From Pandoraea vervacti (lineage in GTDB: Bacteria; Pseudomonadota; Gammaproteobacteria; Burkholderiales; Burkholderiaceae), in assembly GCF_000934605.2 (NCBI RefSeq), contig NZ_CP010897.2:248001-312000 (forward strand): 64,000 nucleotides of DNA. Direction: 5' to 3'. Below are positions 52,377 through 61,060 of the stretch, piece after piece (positions within the stretch are counted from its first letter, which is position 1; each line of letters begins with the position of its first letter). The notes under the pieces were generated by a model that saw only the letters and a list, made by a program, of their open reading frames with translations, did not search any database and was not told the DNA's origin. Position numbers and translations under genes: made by a program.

Positions 52377-53741
52377 GTGTCACAACCGTTTGAAACTGCC
52401 CCTGCGGCCGCGCGTGCTGCATCATCGGGCGCGCCCGGCGCCTCGTCCAACGCCACGGAAGCGCCTGCCGCTGCCGCGCCGAACTTCGGCCGCGTCGTCG
52501 CGGCCAGTTGCTTCGGCACGGCCATCGAGTGGTACGACTTTTTCGTCTACGGCTTTCTTGCCCCCATCGTTTTCGACCGGTTGTTCTTCCCGCAACTCGA
52601 TTCGATGACGGGCATGATCGCCGTATTCGCGACGTTCGCCGTGGGCTTTCTTGCACGCCCCATCGGCGGCATCGTCTTCGGACACTTCGGCGACCGCATC
52701 GGGCGCAAGTCGATTCTGCTGTTCACGCTGATTCTGATGGGCGTGGCGACCACGCTCATCGGTCTGCTGCCGACCTACGCCATGGTCGGCGTGTGGGCGC
52801 CGATCATGCTCGTGACGCTACGCTTTATCCAGGGCTTCGCGCTCGGTGGCGAATCCGTCGGCGGGCTGCTCATGACGGTCGAAGGCGCGCCGGCGCATTT
52901 GCGCGGTCTGTTCGGGGGGCTGATTCAGGCGGCCGGGCCGACCTCGATCGTCGGCGCGTCGCTCGCCATCGTGCTCGTCACGCGCTTGCCGGAAGACGAT
53001 CTGCTGTCGTGGGGCTGGCGTCTGCCGTTTCTCGTGAGCCTGCTGCTCGTCGCGCTCGGCACGTACGTACGGCTGAAGGTGGAGGAGTCGCCGAGCTTCA
53101 AGGCGGCTGAGCAGCACCGCGACATCGCGAAAGTGCCGGTGGCCGAAGTGCTGACGAACTACTGGCGCCCGACGCTTGTCACCTTCTTCATCTGTCTGGC
53201 GGAGACGAGCTTCTTCTATCTGGTGGCGATTTTCTCGTTGTCGTACGGCACCAAGACGCTCGGTCTGCCGCGTAACGTGATGGCCGACGGCGTGCTGTAC
53301 GCCAATATTCTCGCCATGCTCACGATCCCCGCGTTCGGCATGCTCTCCGACAAGCTGGGACGTCGCCCGATGTTCCTGATGGGACTCGCCGCCACGGCGC
53401 TCTTCATCTATCCCTTCTTCCTGATGATGGGCAGCAAGGAGACGGCGCTGGTCGTACTGGCCATCGTGATCGGGGCGGGCGTGATTCATCCGATGATGTT
53501 TGGTCCCGAGGGCAGCTTCTTCTCGGAACTGTTCGACACGCGCGTGCGCTTTTCCGGCGTGTCGCTCGGCAAACAGGTGGGCACGGTGATGGGCGGTGGC
53601 CTCGCACCGATGATTGCCGCGAGTCTGCTCGCGTGGAGCCACGGTCAGATCTGGCCGGTGATCGTGTACTTCCTCGTGTTGGCGGCGATGGCGCTGATCT
53701 CGACACTGCTGGTGCGGGAGACCCGACACCGCACGATGTAA
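52377..53741 (+). CDS. MHS-family MFS transporter (organic/aromatic acid:H+ symporter)
   Basis: 454 residues from a GTG start at 52377 with GGAGGAG six bases upstream. After an Ala/Pro-rich tail come twelve predicted helices. The metabolite:H+ symporter signatures are IEWYDFFVYGFLAPIVF in helix 1, FLARPIGGIVFGHFGDRIGRK (loop 2-3) and RFIQGFALGGESVGG. It imports an organic acid; in this operon an aromatic acid such as benzoylformate, mandelate or vanillate is most likely. It is the last gene of the operon. Confidence 0.88.
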   Translation: MSQPFETAPAAARAASSGAPGASSNATEAPAAAAPNFGRVVAASCFGTAIEWYDFFVYGFLAPIVFDRLFFPQLDSMTGMIAVFATFAVGFLARPIGGIVFGHFGDRIGRKSILLFTLILMGVATTLIGLLPTYAMVGVWAPIMLVTLRFIQGFALGGESVGGLLMTVEGAPAHLRGLFGGLIQAAGPTSIVGASLAIVLVTRLPEDDLLSWGWRLPFLVSLLLVALGTYVRLKVEESPSFKAAEQHRDIAKVPVAEVLTNYWRPTLVTFFICLAETSFFYLVAIFSLSYGTKTLGLPRNVMADGVLYANILAMLTIPAFGMLSDKLGRRPMFLMGLAATALFIYPFFLMMGSKETALVVLAIVIGAGVIHPMMFGPEGSFFSELFDTRVRFSGVSLGKQVGTVMGGGLAPMIAASLLAWSHGQIWPVIVYFLVLAAMALISTLLVRETRHRTM

Positions 53742-53789
53742 CGTGTGACGCACGTGGATCGTCTCGGCCACGGGACGTCGATGAAAACG

Positions 53790-53823
53790 AACAGCCCCGC
53801 TCGCGTCGCGAAGCGGGGCTGTT
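53790..53823. terminator. Bidirectional terminator between the transporter and vanB
   Basis: AACAGCCCCGC(T) (53790-53801) pairs with AGCGGGGCTGTT (53812-53823), 12-bp stem and 10-base loop. It is flanked by an A-rich stretch before and GTTTGC after, 49 bp after the transporter stop and 30 bp before the vanB stop. Confidence 0.75.
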
Positions 53824-53852
53824 TGCTTGAGGCAGTAGTGCCGGCGTCTACG

Positions 53853-54803
53853 TCAGAGATCGAGCACCAGCATGGCCGACTTGCTGCGCGAGCAGCACGG
53901 CAGAATCTGATCGTTGGCGGCGCGTTCGTCGTCGGTGAGGTAGACGTCGCGGTGATCGGGCGTGCCGTCGACGACACGGGTCAGGCAAGTGCCGCACACG
54001 CCCTGCTCGCACGACATCTGCACTTCGACCCCCTGCGCGGCCAGTGCCGCCACGATGGTCTCGCCGGCCTTCACGTCGATCACGCGGCCGCTCGAATGCA
54101 GCTTCACCTGGAACGGCTTGTCGCCATCGCTATCCGTGCTTGCCTGCGCGGGCGCGGCGAAGTACTCGCGATGCACATTCCCTTCCGGCCATTGCGCCGC
54201 TTCGGCACGGGCGAGCACCGCCTCGATGAAGCCTGCCGGACCGCACACATACAGGTGCTTGCCGCCGGACGGTTGCGCAAGGATCGCGTCGAGGTCGGCG
54301 CGCGCGCCTTCGCTGTCGTAGTACACATGCGTTTTCGCGGCGATGTCCTCACGCGCGAAGCGCTCGCGAAACGCCGTGCGCGCGGGCTCGCGCGTGCAGT
54401 AATGCACTTCGAACGACGCGCCGCTGGCGGCCAGCGCCTCGGCCATGCACAGAATCGGCGTGACGCCGATCCCGCCGGCGAGCAGGATGCTGTGCGTCGC
54501 TTGCTCGTTGAGCGGGAAGTGATTGCGAGGGGCGCTGATGTCGATCTCGGCGCCGACCGTCAACGCGTGCATGCCCACGGAACCGCCGCGCGATTGCGGG
54601 TCGCGCAGCACGCCCAGGCAATAGCGATGCGTCTCTCCCGGCGCGTTGCACAGCGAGTACTGGCGAATGACGCCGTCGGCCACGTGCACGTCGATGTGCG
54701 CGCCCGCAGTGAACGGCGGCAGCGCGCTGCCGTCGACACTCACCAGTTCGAATTCGCAGATGTCCGTTGCGACATCGCGTTTGTTCGCCAGTCGGACTTT
54801 CAT
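53853..54803 (-). CDS. vanB: VanB, vanillate demethylase reductase
   Basis: 316 residues from the ATG at 54803, overlapping the vanA stop by 4 bp. An N-terminal FAD/NAD ferredoxin-reductase part has RQYSLCNAP, LAGGIGVTPILCMAEAL and CGPAGFIEAVL. A C-terminal plant-type [2Fe-2S] domain has SCEQGVCGTCLTRV with the fourth Cys in ILPCCSRS. It passes electrons from NAD(P)H to VanA, which removes the methyl group of vanillate as formaldehyde. Co-transcribed with vanA. Confidence 0.93.
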   Translation of the reverse strand: MKVRLANKRDVATDICEFELVSVDGSALPPFTAGAHIDVHVADGVIRQYSLCNAPGETHRYCLGVLRDPQSRGGSVGMHALTVGAEIDISAPRNHFPLNEQATHSILLAGGIGVTPILCMAEALAASGASFEVHYCTREPARTAFRERFAREDIAAKTHVYYDSEGARADLDAILAQPSGGKHLYVCGPAGFIEAVLARAEAAQWPEGNVHREYFAAPAQASTDSDGDKPFQVKLHSSGRVIDVKAGETIVAALAAQGVEVQMSCEQGVCGTCLTRVVDGTPDHRDVYLTDDERAANDQILPCCSRSKSAMLVLDL

Positions 54804-55861
54804 GCTGCGTTCTCCGCGCCAGCGGAGGTCGCGCCCGCGCGCTCCGCTTCGATGAGGCGGTCCAGCACCTTGCGCGACTGCACGCCGCCAGCGTCGATAT
54901 TGAGCTTCAGAATCTTCTTTTCGGGGTAAGCGGACAGGTTGCGCTGCTGCGCTTCGAGCACTTCCTGGTCTTCGGCGAAGATGCCGCCCTGGCCGCGCTT
55001 GATCGCCGCCGTCAGTTCGGCATCCTGCGGCTTGAAGTTGCGCGCCATGCCCCAGAAGTACCAGATCGACTCGTCGGTCTCGGGCGTGATGAAATCGACG
55101 ACGATGCTGCCCGCCTTCTTGTCCGCCGGGGCGTCGTAGCCGCCATGGCCCGCATGCGCGACACCCACTTCGATCATGACGTGGCTCGGCGGCGTGAAGC
55201 GGCAGATCTGCCAGCGATCGCACGGCACCTGGTCGTCCAGACCGTTCGCGCGCAGCGCGCTTGCCCAGAACGGCGGCGCCTTGATGTTCTCCATGTGACG
55301 CGCCGTGATGACCACGTCGCCTTCCACGGTCGTCTTCGGCGGCGCCTCCTCAATCTCTTCCTGACCGATGCTGGTGGCGTGCACGTACGTCTCGTGCGTC
55401 AGATCCATCAGGTTGTCGATCATGAGGCGATAGTCGCACTTGATGTGGTACAGGCCGCCGCCATACGCCCATTTGTCGCTCACCGCCCATTCCAGGTGCG
55501 GGATCTCGTCGGGATTGGCCAGCGCGGCGTCGCCCGGCCAGACCCACACGAACCCATACCGCTCCACGCACGGGAAGGCGCGCGTCTTCGGGAAACCGCC
55601 CACACGCTGGCCCACCATCTTCGTGCACTTACCGCCGCCATCGACCGTGAGGCCGTGATAGCCGCAAACGAGATGACCGTCTTTCACGAAGCCGAGCGAG
55701 AGCGCGGCGCCGCGATGCGGGCAGAAGTCTTCGAGCGCAGCCACGTTGCCGTTGCCGTCGCGGAAGAACACCATCGCTTCGTTACAGATCTTGCGACCGA
55801 GGGGCTTCTCGGCGAATTCGTCCGGCGTGCAGGCGACGTACCAGGTATTTTTGAGGAACAT
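54800..55861 (-). CDS. vanA: VanA, vanillate O-demethylase oxygenase
   Basis: 353 residues, normal length for VanA. Opening MFLKNTWYVACTPDEF is the family start. The Rieske motif is complete: Cys47-His49 (FCPHRG) and Cys66-His69 (CGYHGL). The catalytic domain has LMIDNLMDLTHETYVHATSIG with the iron ligands. With VanB it converts vanillate to protocatechuate plus formaldehyde. GGAG lies ahead of the ATG at 55861. vanR is upstream on the same strand (126-bp gap). Confidence 0.95.
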   Translation of the reverse strand: MFLKNTWYVACTPDEFAEKPLGRKICNEAMVFFRDGNGNVAALEDFCPHRGAALSLGFVKDGHLVCGYHGLTVDGGGKCTKMVGQRVGGFPKTRAFPCVERYGFVWVWPGDAALANPDEIPHLEWAVSDKWAYGGGLYHIKCDYRLMIDNLMDLTHETYVHATSIGQEEIEEAPPKTTVEGDVVITARHMENIKAPPFWASALRANGLDDQVPCDRWQICRFTPPSHVMIEVGVAHAGHGGYDAPADKKAGSIVVDFITPETDESIWYFWGMARNFKPQDAELTAAIKRGQGGIFAEDQEVLEAQQRNLSAYPEKKILKLNIDAGGVQSRKVLDRLIEAERAGATSAGAENAA

Positions 55862-55987
55862 GATCGTTTGTCTCCTTGGCGCGCCTCGACGGGGAATGTG
55901 GCGCGCTCTTGTTGCGGTGAAAGCGGGTTATAGGTCGACGGGGTCGATGGGATCGAGGCGGTCGAATACGTGAATGTCAGGGGCGCG

Positions 55988-56656
55988 TCAGAGCAACTGC
56001 GCCCCCATGCTGTGCTCCTGCGTGACGATGTGTTCGCGGCACATGAACTCCGCGCGGTCGGGCTGACGTGCCGCAATCGCCTCGACGATCGCGTGGTGCT
56101 GACGATGCGCGTAAGCGATGATGTCCGCGTACTGGCGTCGGTCTTCATGTCCGAAAGCGACCGTGCGCGGCGCAACGAACGGCACCAGATTGCAGCGCGC
56201 GATGAAACCTTCGAGCAGCGGATTGCGCGCGCCGGTGATGAGCAGGTCGTGAAAGCGGGCGTTGAGCGACGCATAGCCGATCTGCACTTCGGGCGTCATG
56301 GTGTGATCGGCGAGCAGCGCGTCGCCCTCGGCCAGCAACGCGCGCAGTTGCCCGAGCAGTTCGGCGCTGGCGCCCTTCTCGGCGAGCAGCCGCGCGGCAT
56401 AGCCTTCGAGCGTGCCCCGCAGATGCAACGCTTCGACGCTCTCCTCACGCGTGTGCGCCCGCACGGCGTAGCCGCGCTGTCCCGCGCGCACCACCAGCCC
56501 TTCCTCCGCAAGCACCGGCAGCGCCTGGCGTACCGGCATGCGCGACACGCCCAGTTGCTCCGCGAGCTTGGCTTCGGCCAGCCGCTCGCCGGGCGCGAGC
56601 TCGCCCTTGAGGATCATTTCGCGCAGTTGAACCGTGGTCGGGGTGGGATGCAGCAT
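55988..56656 (-). CDS. vanR: VanR, GntR-family (FadR/FCD) regulator of vanillate genes
   Basis: 222 residues from the ATG at 56656 (AAGGAG five bases upstream, minus strand); a start at 56692 is possible but lacks a site. The winged HTH is LREMILKGELAPGERLAEAKLAEQLGVSRMPVRQALPVLAEEGLV, followed by an all-helical FCD ligand domain. Position next to vanAB and a pair of palindromic operators in the divergent region make VanR the natural name. It probably represses vanR-vanAB and ligBA until vanillate or a related compound binds. Confidence 0.87.
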   Translation of the reverse strand: MLHPTPTTVQLREMILKGELAPGERLAEAKLAEQLGVSRMPVRQALPVLAEEGLVVRAGQRGYAVRAHTREESVEALHLRGTLEGYAARLLAEKGASAELLGQLRALLAEGDALLADHTMTPEVQIGYASLNARFHDLLITGARNPLLEGFIARCNLVPFVAPRTVAFGHEDRRQYADIIAYAHRQHHAIVEAIAARQPDRAEFMCREHIVTQEHSMGAQLL

Positions 56657-56721
56657 GCGTCTCCTTTCATTTCCTTTCATGCGTGCCGCCAAGCTGGGCT
56701 TGATGGCATCGACTTTTTTTC

Positions 56722-56739
56722 ATTATGGGATCCCGTAAT
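56722..56739. promoter_or_regulatory. VanR operator 1
   Basis: ATTATGGGATCCCGTAAT is symmetrical except for one inner pair (T/G). It overlaps a minus-strand CATAAT, the likely -10 of vanR. It shares the GGGATCCC core with operator 2. Confidence 0.65.
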
Positions 56740-56775
56740 TCGTAAACGCATCGGTAAATACCCTTGTTTATGGAC

Positions 56776-56791
56776 ATACGGGATCCCGGAT
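56776..56791. promoter_or_regulatory. VanR operator 2
   Basis: ATACGGGATCCCGGAT carries the perfect core CGGGATCCCG (56779-56788). Its centre lies 53 bp from that of operator 1, about five helix turns, so both sites face the same side. It lies just upstream of ligBA. Confidence 0.65.
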
Positions 56792-56869
56792 AGACTCGGC
56801 GCTGCATAAATGCGGGCGGTTTCATTTTGCTGCCCGGGCATGACAAAACAAGAGACGGAGACTTTCAGC

Positions 56870-57712
56870 GTGGCAAAGATCATTGGGGGGATCGGCACGT
56901 CGCACGTGCCGACCATCGGTGTGGCGTACGACAAGGGCAAGCAACAGGATCCCGCGTGGGCGCCGCTGTTTCAGGGCTACGAGCCCGTGGCGAAGTGGCT
57001 GGCCGAGAAGCAGGCCGACGTGCTCGTGTTCTTCTACAACGACCACGCTACCACCTTCTTTTTCGACATGTACCCGACGTTCGCGCTGGGCGTGGGCGAG
57101 TCGTTCCCGATTGCCGACGAGGGCGCGGGGTTGCGTCCGCTGCCGCCGATTCGCGGTGACGTTGCCTTGCAGGCGCATATCGCCGAGTCGCTGGTGAACG
57201 ACGAGTTCGACATCACCGTCTTCCAGGACAAACCCATCGATCACGGCTGCGCGTCGCCGCTGCCGCTGCTCTGGCCGCACAAGCCGGACTGGCCCGGCAC
57301 GGTCGTGCCGATCGCCATCAACGTGCTGCAATATCCGCTGCCCACCGGGCGTCGCTGCTATCGCCTCGGTCAGGCCGTGCGTCGCGCCATCGAGTCGTAT
57401 CCGGAAGATTTGCGCGTGGTGGTCGTCGGCACGGGCGGCCTCTCGCATCAGATCCACGGCGAGCGCACCGGGTACAACGACGAAGCGTGGGACCGCGAAT
57501 TCCTCGACTTGCTGGAGCATCAGCCGGAAAAGCTCACGGAACTCAAGCATGTCGACTACGTGGCGCGCGGCGGCGCCGAGAGCGTCGAACAAATCATGTG
57601 GCTGTCGATGCGCGGCGCAATGGGCCCGCGCATCAAGCGTCTGCACCTGAACTACTACCTCGCGACGACCACCGCCATGACCGTGGCACTTTACGAGGAG
57701 GACGCCGCATGA
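56870..57712 (+). CDS. ligB: LigB, protocatechuate 4,5-dioxygenase beta subunit
   Basis: 280 residues from a GTG start at 56870 (GGAG at 56857-56860); an ATG at 56840 is possible but lacks a ribosome site. From GTG the iron ligand is His12 (GIGTSH), as in LigB, and the second is His59 (FYNDHA). The catalytic His lies in GTGGLSHQIHG and the third ligand Glu in GAESVEQIMW. An extradiol dioxygenase of the LigB superfamily cleaving protocatechuate between C4 and C5. Gallate or another catechol acid is possible. ligA follows at ATGA. Confidence 0.88.
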   Translation: MAKIIGGIGTSHVPTIGVAYDKGKQQDPAWAPLFQGYEPVAKWLAEKQADVLVFFYNDHATTFFFDMYPTFALGVGESFPIADEGAGLRPLPPIRGDVALQAHIAESLVNDEFDITVFQDKPIDHGCASPLPLLWPHKPDWPGTVVPIAINVLQYPLPTGRRCYRLGQAVRRAIESYPEDLRVVVVGTGGLSHQIHGERTGYNDEAWDREFLDLLEHQPEKLTELKHVDYVARGGAESVEQIMWLSMRGAMGPRIKRLHLNYYLATTTAMTVALYEEDAA

Positions 57713-58068
57713 ACCCGCAACTCGAAGGTATCGAAGCGATCACCGGGACCTACGCGTTCGACCTGCGCGTGAGCAATCGCACCCTCAAGCTCAACCGCTT
57801 CTTCTGGCACATGATCCGCGCGGAAAATCGCGAGACGTATCTGAGCGATCCCGTCGCGGCGATGACCGCTGCCGGTCTGACGCCCGAGGAACAGGCGCTG
57901 GTGCAGGCGCAGGACTGGCTGGGCCTCGTGCGCCACGGCGTGAATTTCTTCGTGCTGGAGAAGTTCGCCCGCGTGGTGCGCAAGACCAACCTGGAAGTCT
58001 ATGCGCTCATGCGCGGCGAGACGCTCGACGAGTTCATGGCCACGCGCCGCGTGCCGACCATGCGCTGA
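57709..58068 (+). CDS. ligA: LigA, protocatechuate 4,5-dioxygenase alpha subunit
   Basis: 119 residues. It overlaps ligB by 4 bp with GAGGAGG ahead. The helical alpha subunit has LNRFFWHMIRAENRETYLSDP and GLTPEEQALVQAQDWLGLVRHGVNFFVLEKFARV, the LigA pattern. It caps the active site of LigB and contributes to substrate binding. Order here is beta-alpha, reversed from ligAB in Sphingobium. The downstream LysR gene begins two bases after the stop. Confidence 0.9.
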   Translation: MNPQLEGIEAITGTYAFDLRVSNRTLKLNRFFWHMIRAENRETYLSDPVAAMTAAGLTPEEQALVQAQDWLGLVRHGVNFFVLEKFARVVRKTNLEVYALMRGETLDEFMATRRVPTMR

Positions 58069-58069
58069 C

Positions 58070-59410
58070 ATGGCGATCGACACTGCCGTCAGTCTCACCA
58101 ACGCGCCGGCGGCGCCCCGGCTCGCGTGCCACGAGCGCGGCACGTGGAGCCGCGCGCCGCAAAGCAACGACGCCACGCTGCTGGTGCGCAAGCTGCGCGG
58201 CCTTCGCGCGATGGTGGCGGTACTCGAATGCGACTCGGTGGCGCGCGCGGCGCGCATGCTCCATCTGTCGCAGTCGGCCGTTGCACGGTCGATCTCGGAT
58301 ATCGAAGCCGAACTGGGTTTTCCGCTATTCCATCGCAGCGCGCGCGGGCTGATCCCGAATGCTGCCGGACAGCGCCTCGGCGTGCGCGCCACGCGGGCGC
58401 TCGCGGAATTGGCGAACGGTTATCGCGAAGCGTTCGCGGCGACGGCCTCGCAGGCCGACGGCGGCGCGCGCGCCGCGAGCCGGTTCGCGGCCGTGGTCGC
58501 GCCGCAGCAACTCACCAGTTTCATTGCCGTGGCGGAACTGGGCAGCGGACCGCTCGCCGCGAGCCGTCTTCAGTGTTCGCAGCCAACGATTCAGCGCAAT
58601 CTCGATCAGCTCGAAGACCTCATCGGCATCAAGCTGTTCCGGCGCACGCCGCGCGGCACACGTCTGACCGACGAGGCGCTGGCGCTGCTGGGGCCCGTCA
58701 AGCGCGCACTGGCCGAACTGGCGATTGCCGAAGACGAACTCGCCCCGTTCGGCGGCCGTCAGCAAGGTACGGTCATCGTCGCTGCGCTGCCGCTCTCGAG
58801 CGGTTTCCTGTTGCCCAAGGCCATCGACAGCCTGCTGCACAAGTCGCCGTATCTCACCGTGACCGTGGTCGACGGCACGTATGAAGCGCTCGTGCGGCAG
58901 TTGCGTCAGGCGGACGTCGACATGATCGTCGGCGCGCTGCGGGCGAACGACGTGCCGCCGGACATTCGGCAGGAGGCGCTTTTCGAGGACCACCTGTCGG
59001 TCGTCGCGCGCTCGGATCATCCGTGCCTGACATCGGGCAGGGTGCCGACACTCACCGAGCTTGCCGGTTACGGCTGGGTGAGTCCGTTGCCCTGCACGCC
59101 GGCGCGCGGCGTATTCGAGCGCGTGTTTCATGCCGAAGGGCTGGCGCTGCCGCAGACGCAGGTGCACGCGAGCAGCTCACCCGTGGTGCGGGGATTGTTG
59201 TCGTCGAGCGACCGCCTCGCGCTGCTCTCGCCGGTGCAGATCACGTCCGAGCTGCGCACGGGGGAGCTGGCCGTCGTGCCGGTGACGCTGCAACATGCGC
59301 GCCGCTCGATTGGTGTGGCGACGCGCCGCGACGGTTTGCTCTCGCCCGCCGCCGAGCAATTGCTCGACGAATTGCGCGCGCTTGCGCCGACGATGCAGCA
59401 TCCGACATAA
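58070..59410 (+). CDS. LysR-type regulator with two tandem HTH domains
   Basis: 446 residues, about 145 more than a normal LysR protein. Two winged-HTH domains in series: residues 41-105 (VARAARMLHLSQSAVARSI...LFHRSARG) and 145-208 (PLAASRLQCSQPTIQRNLDQLE...LFRRTPRG), each with the LysR-like LTxAG-type helix and the closing xLFxRxxRG wing. An effector domain (about 233-440) follows once. It reads through with no frameshift, and its start (58070) comes right after ligA. Likely controls ligBA and neighbours. Alternative: ancient fusion of two regulators. Confidence 0.85.
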   Translation: MAIDTAVSLTNAPAAPRLACHERGTWSRAPQSNDATLLVRKLRGLRAMVAVLECDSVARAARMLHLSQSAVARSISDIEAELGFPLFHRSARGLIPNAAGQRLGVRATRALAELANGYREAFAATASQADGGARAASRFAAVVAPQQLTSFIAVAELGSGPLAASRLQCSQPTIQRNLDQLEDLIGIKLFRRTPRGTRLTDEALALLGPVKRALAELAIAEDELAPFGGRQQGTVIVAALPLSSGFLLPKAIDSLLHKSPYLTVTVVDGTYEALVRQLRQADVDMIVGALRANDVPPDIRQEALFEDHLSVVARSDHPCLTSGRVPTLTELAGYGWVSPLPCTPARGVFERVFHAEGLALPQTQVHASSSPVVRGLLSSSDRLALLSPVQITSELRTGELAVVPVTLQHARRSIGVATRRDGLLSPAAEQLLDELRALAPTMQHPT

Positions 59411-59803
59411 AACGCGAATCGTGTTCGCGATACGCACTGCGAGCGCGGCGAAAATCGCCGGATTCGCCATGAGTTGCATGTCTCGCTATCTTCGCCTGCC
59501 CTCGGTTCGCTCGGTGCGGCGCGCCCACTGACGACTGCCTGCCGCGCCTTGTGCGGCGGGCGTTCCACCCACGGAACGCCCGGCGTCCCGCAGCGCGAAA
59601 TTCCCCTCGAAAAATCCATCTCGAAACGTAGGGGAAATCTCGGGGATATACGAAAAACGCAACGCTCGACGCGAGAAGGTCGTTCGACGTTCACATTTCG
59701 TCTGCCTAAGCTGTTCCGGACACATAGAAAAGGCGCGCCAACCCCCGGCGCGACCTCATCAGAAAACGGCTCGGTGCAACGACACCGACGAGGAGACGAC
59801 ACC
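59411..59803. other. Intergenic region before the ABC transporter operon
   Basis: 393 bp without a gene. A 10-bp-arm hairpin (59557-59582) may end the ligBA-lysR transcript. Further on are AT-richer patches (59598-59665) and a possible -10 (GATATA, about 59645), followed by GAGGAG at 59790-59795, the ribosome site of the next gene. Confidence 0.45.
59557..59582. terminator. Hairpin downstream of the LysR gene (possible terminator)
   Basis: CGGGCGTTCC (59557-59566) pairs with GGAACGCCCG (59573-59582), loop ACCCAC. No T-tract follows on either side, so it might instead be a protein-binding site. Confidence 0.4.
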
Positions 59804-61003
59804 ATGATGAAGCGCCATCTCTGGCTCGCAGTTGCACTCGCGAGCGTTTGCCAATTCACTGCCGTTTCGGCCGCCCGCGCCGAGGAAATCAAGATCGGCG
59901 TGCTGGGCCTGTTCTCGGGCTCGGCGTCGTGGTGGGGCACGGAATACCGTCGCGGTATCAACCTGTGGCTCGAACAGAACAAGAACAAGGTCGGCGACGA
60001 CACGCTCGTGATCCTGGAGCGCGACGAAGGCGGCGTGAACCCGCAACGCACGCGTCAGCTCGCGCAGGAACTCGTGGTGCGCGACCAGGTGCAGTACCTG
60101 TTTGGCGGCTCGTTCACGCCGAACGTGCTGGCCATGGCCGACGTCGTGAATCAGACCAAGACGCCGCTCGTGATCGGTAACTCGGGCACGTCCAGCGTGA
60201 CGCTGAAGTCGCCCTACTTCGTGCGCACCGGCTTTACGCAATGGACCGTGAGCGTGCCGCTCGTCGAGTACGCCGCGAAGAAAGGCGTGAAGAACGCCGC
60301 CATCGTGGTCGCCGATTTCGCCACCGGCTACGACGCCATCGACGCCTATAGCGAAACGTTCAAGAAGGCCGGCGGCAAGGTCGCGGTCGAAGTGAAGGTC
60401 CCGCTGGGCACCACGGACTTCTCCAGCTACCTGCAACGCGTGCGCGATGCCAAGCCGGACGCCGTCTTCATGTTCATGCCGGTCGGCCCGATGTCGGCAG
60501 GCTTCGTGAAGGCGTTCAAGGAACGCGAACTCGACAAGGCGGGCATTCAGCTCTTCGCCACGACCGAGACGATGGAGTCGGACCTGCCCGCCATTGGCGA
60601 CAGCGCGCTGGGCACCATCACCGCATTGCACTACTCGCCGTTCCTCACGACGCCGGAGAACACCGCGTTCGTGAAAGCCTACAAGGCCAAGTACGGACCG
60701 GGCGCGCTGCCGTCGATCGCTTCGGTGTCGGCCTACGACTCGATGACGCTCATCGCGCAGATGATCAAGGCGACCAAGGGAAAGAAGGACGCCGAGAAGG
60801 CCATCGCCGCCGTGAAGGGGTACGCGTGGGTGAGCGCACGCGGTCCGGTGTCGATCGATCCCAAGACGCGTGAAATCGTGCAGAACGTGTACATCCGCCG
60901 CGTGGAAAACATCGACGGCAAGCTCGGCAACAAGCCGATCGACACCTACAAGTCGGTGGTAGAGCCGTGGCACATCGGCCACCCGCAAGTGGCCGCGAAG
61001 TAA
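59804..61003 (+). CDS. Branched-chain amino-acid-type ABC substrate-binding protein
   Basis: 399 residues from the ATG at 59804 (GAGGAG upstream). The signal peptide is MMKRHLWLAVALASVCQFTAVSAARA. The mature part (EEIKIGVLGLFSGSASWWGTEYRRGINLWLEQ) is a type I periplasmic-binding fold of the LivJ/LivK class (Peripla_BP_6). In aromatic-degrading bacteria, members of this class bind aromatic acids as often as amino acids. Next to ligBA and vanAB, an aromatic substrate such as vanillate or protocatechuate is likely. It heads an operon with two permeases and two ATPases. Confidence 0.9.
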   Translation: MMKRHLWLAVALASVCQFTAVSAARAEEIKIGVLGLFSGSASWWGTEYRRGINLWLEQNKNKVGDDTLVILERDEGGVNPQRTRQLAQELVVRDQVQYLFGGSFTPNVLAMADVVNQTKTPLVIGNSGTSSVTLKSPYFVRTGFTQWTVSVPLVEYAAKKGVKNAAIVVADFATGYDAIDAYSETFKKAGGKVAVEVKVPLGTTDFSSYLQRVRDAKPDAVFMFMPVGPMSAGFVKAFKERELDKAGIQLFATTETMESDLPAIGDSALGTITALHYSPFLTTPENTAFVKAYKAKYGPGALPSIASVSAYDSMTLIAQMIKATKGKKDAEKAIAAVKGYAWVSARGPVSIDPKTREIVQNVYIRRVENIDGKLGNKPIDTYKSVVEPWHIGHPQVAAK

Positions 61004-61060
61004 CGCGAGCGACAACACCCCCCAAAGTTCGCTCTGATCGTTAGGTTCCGGTACTTCGTC

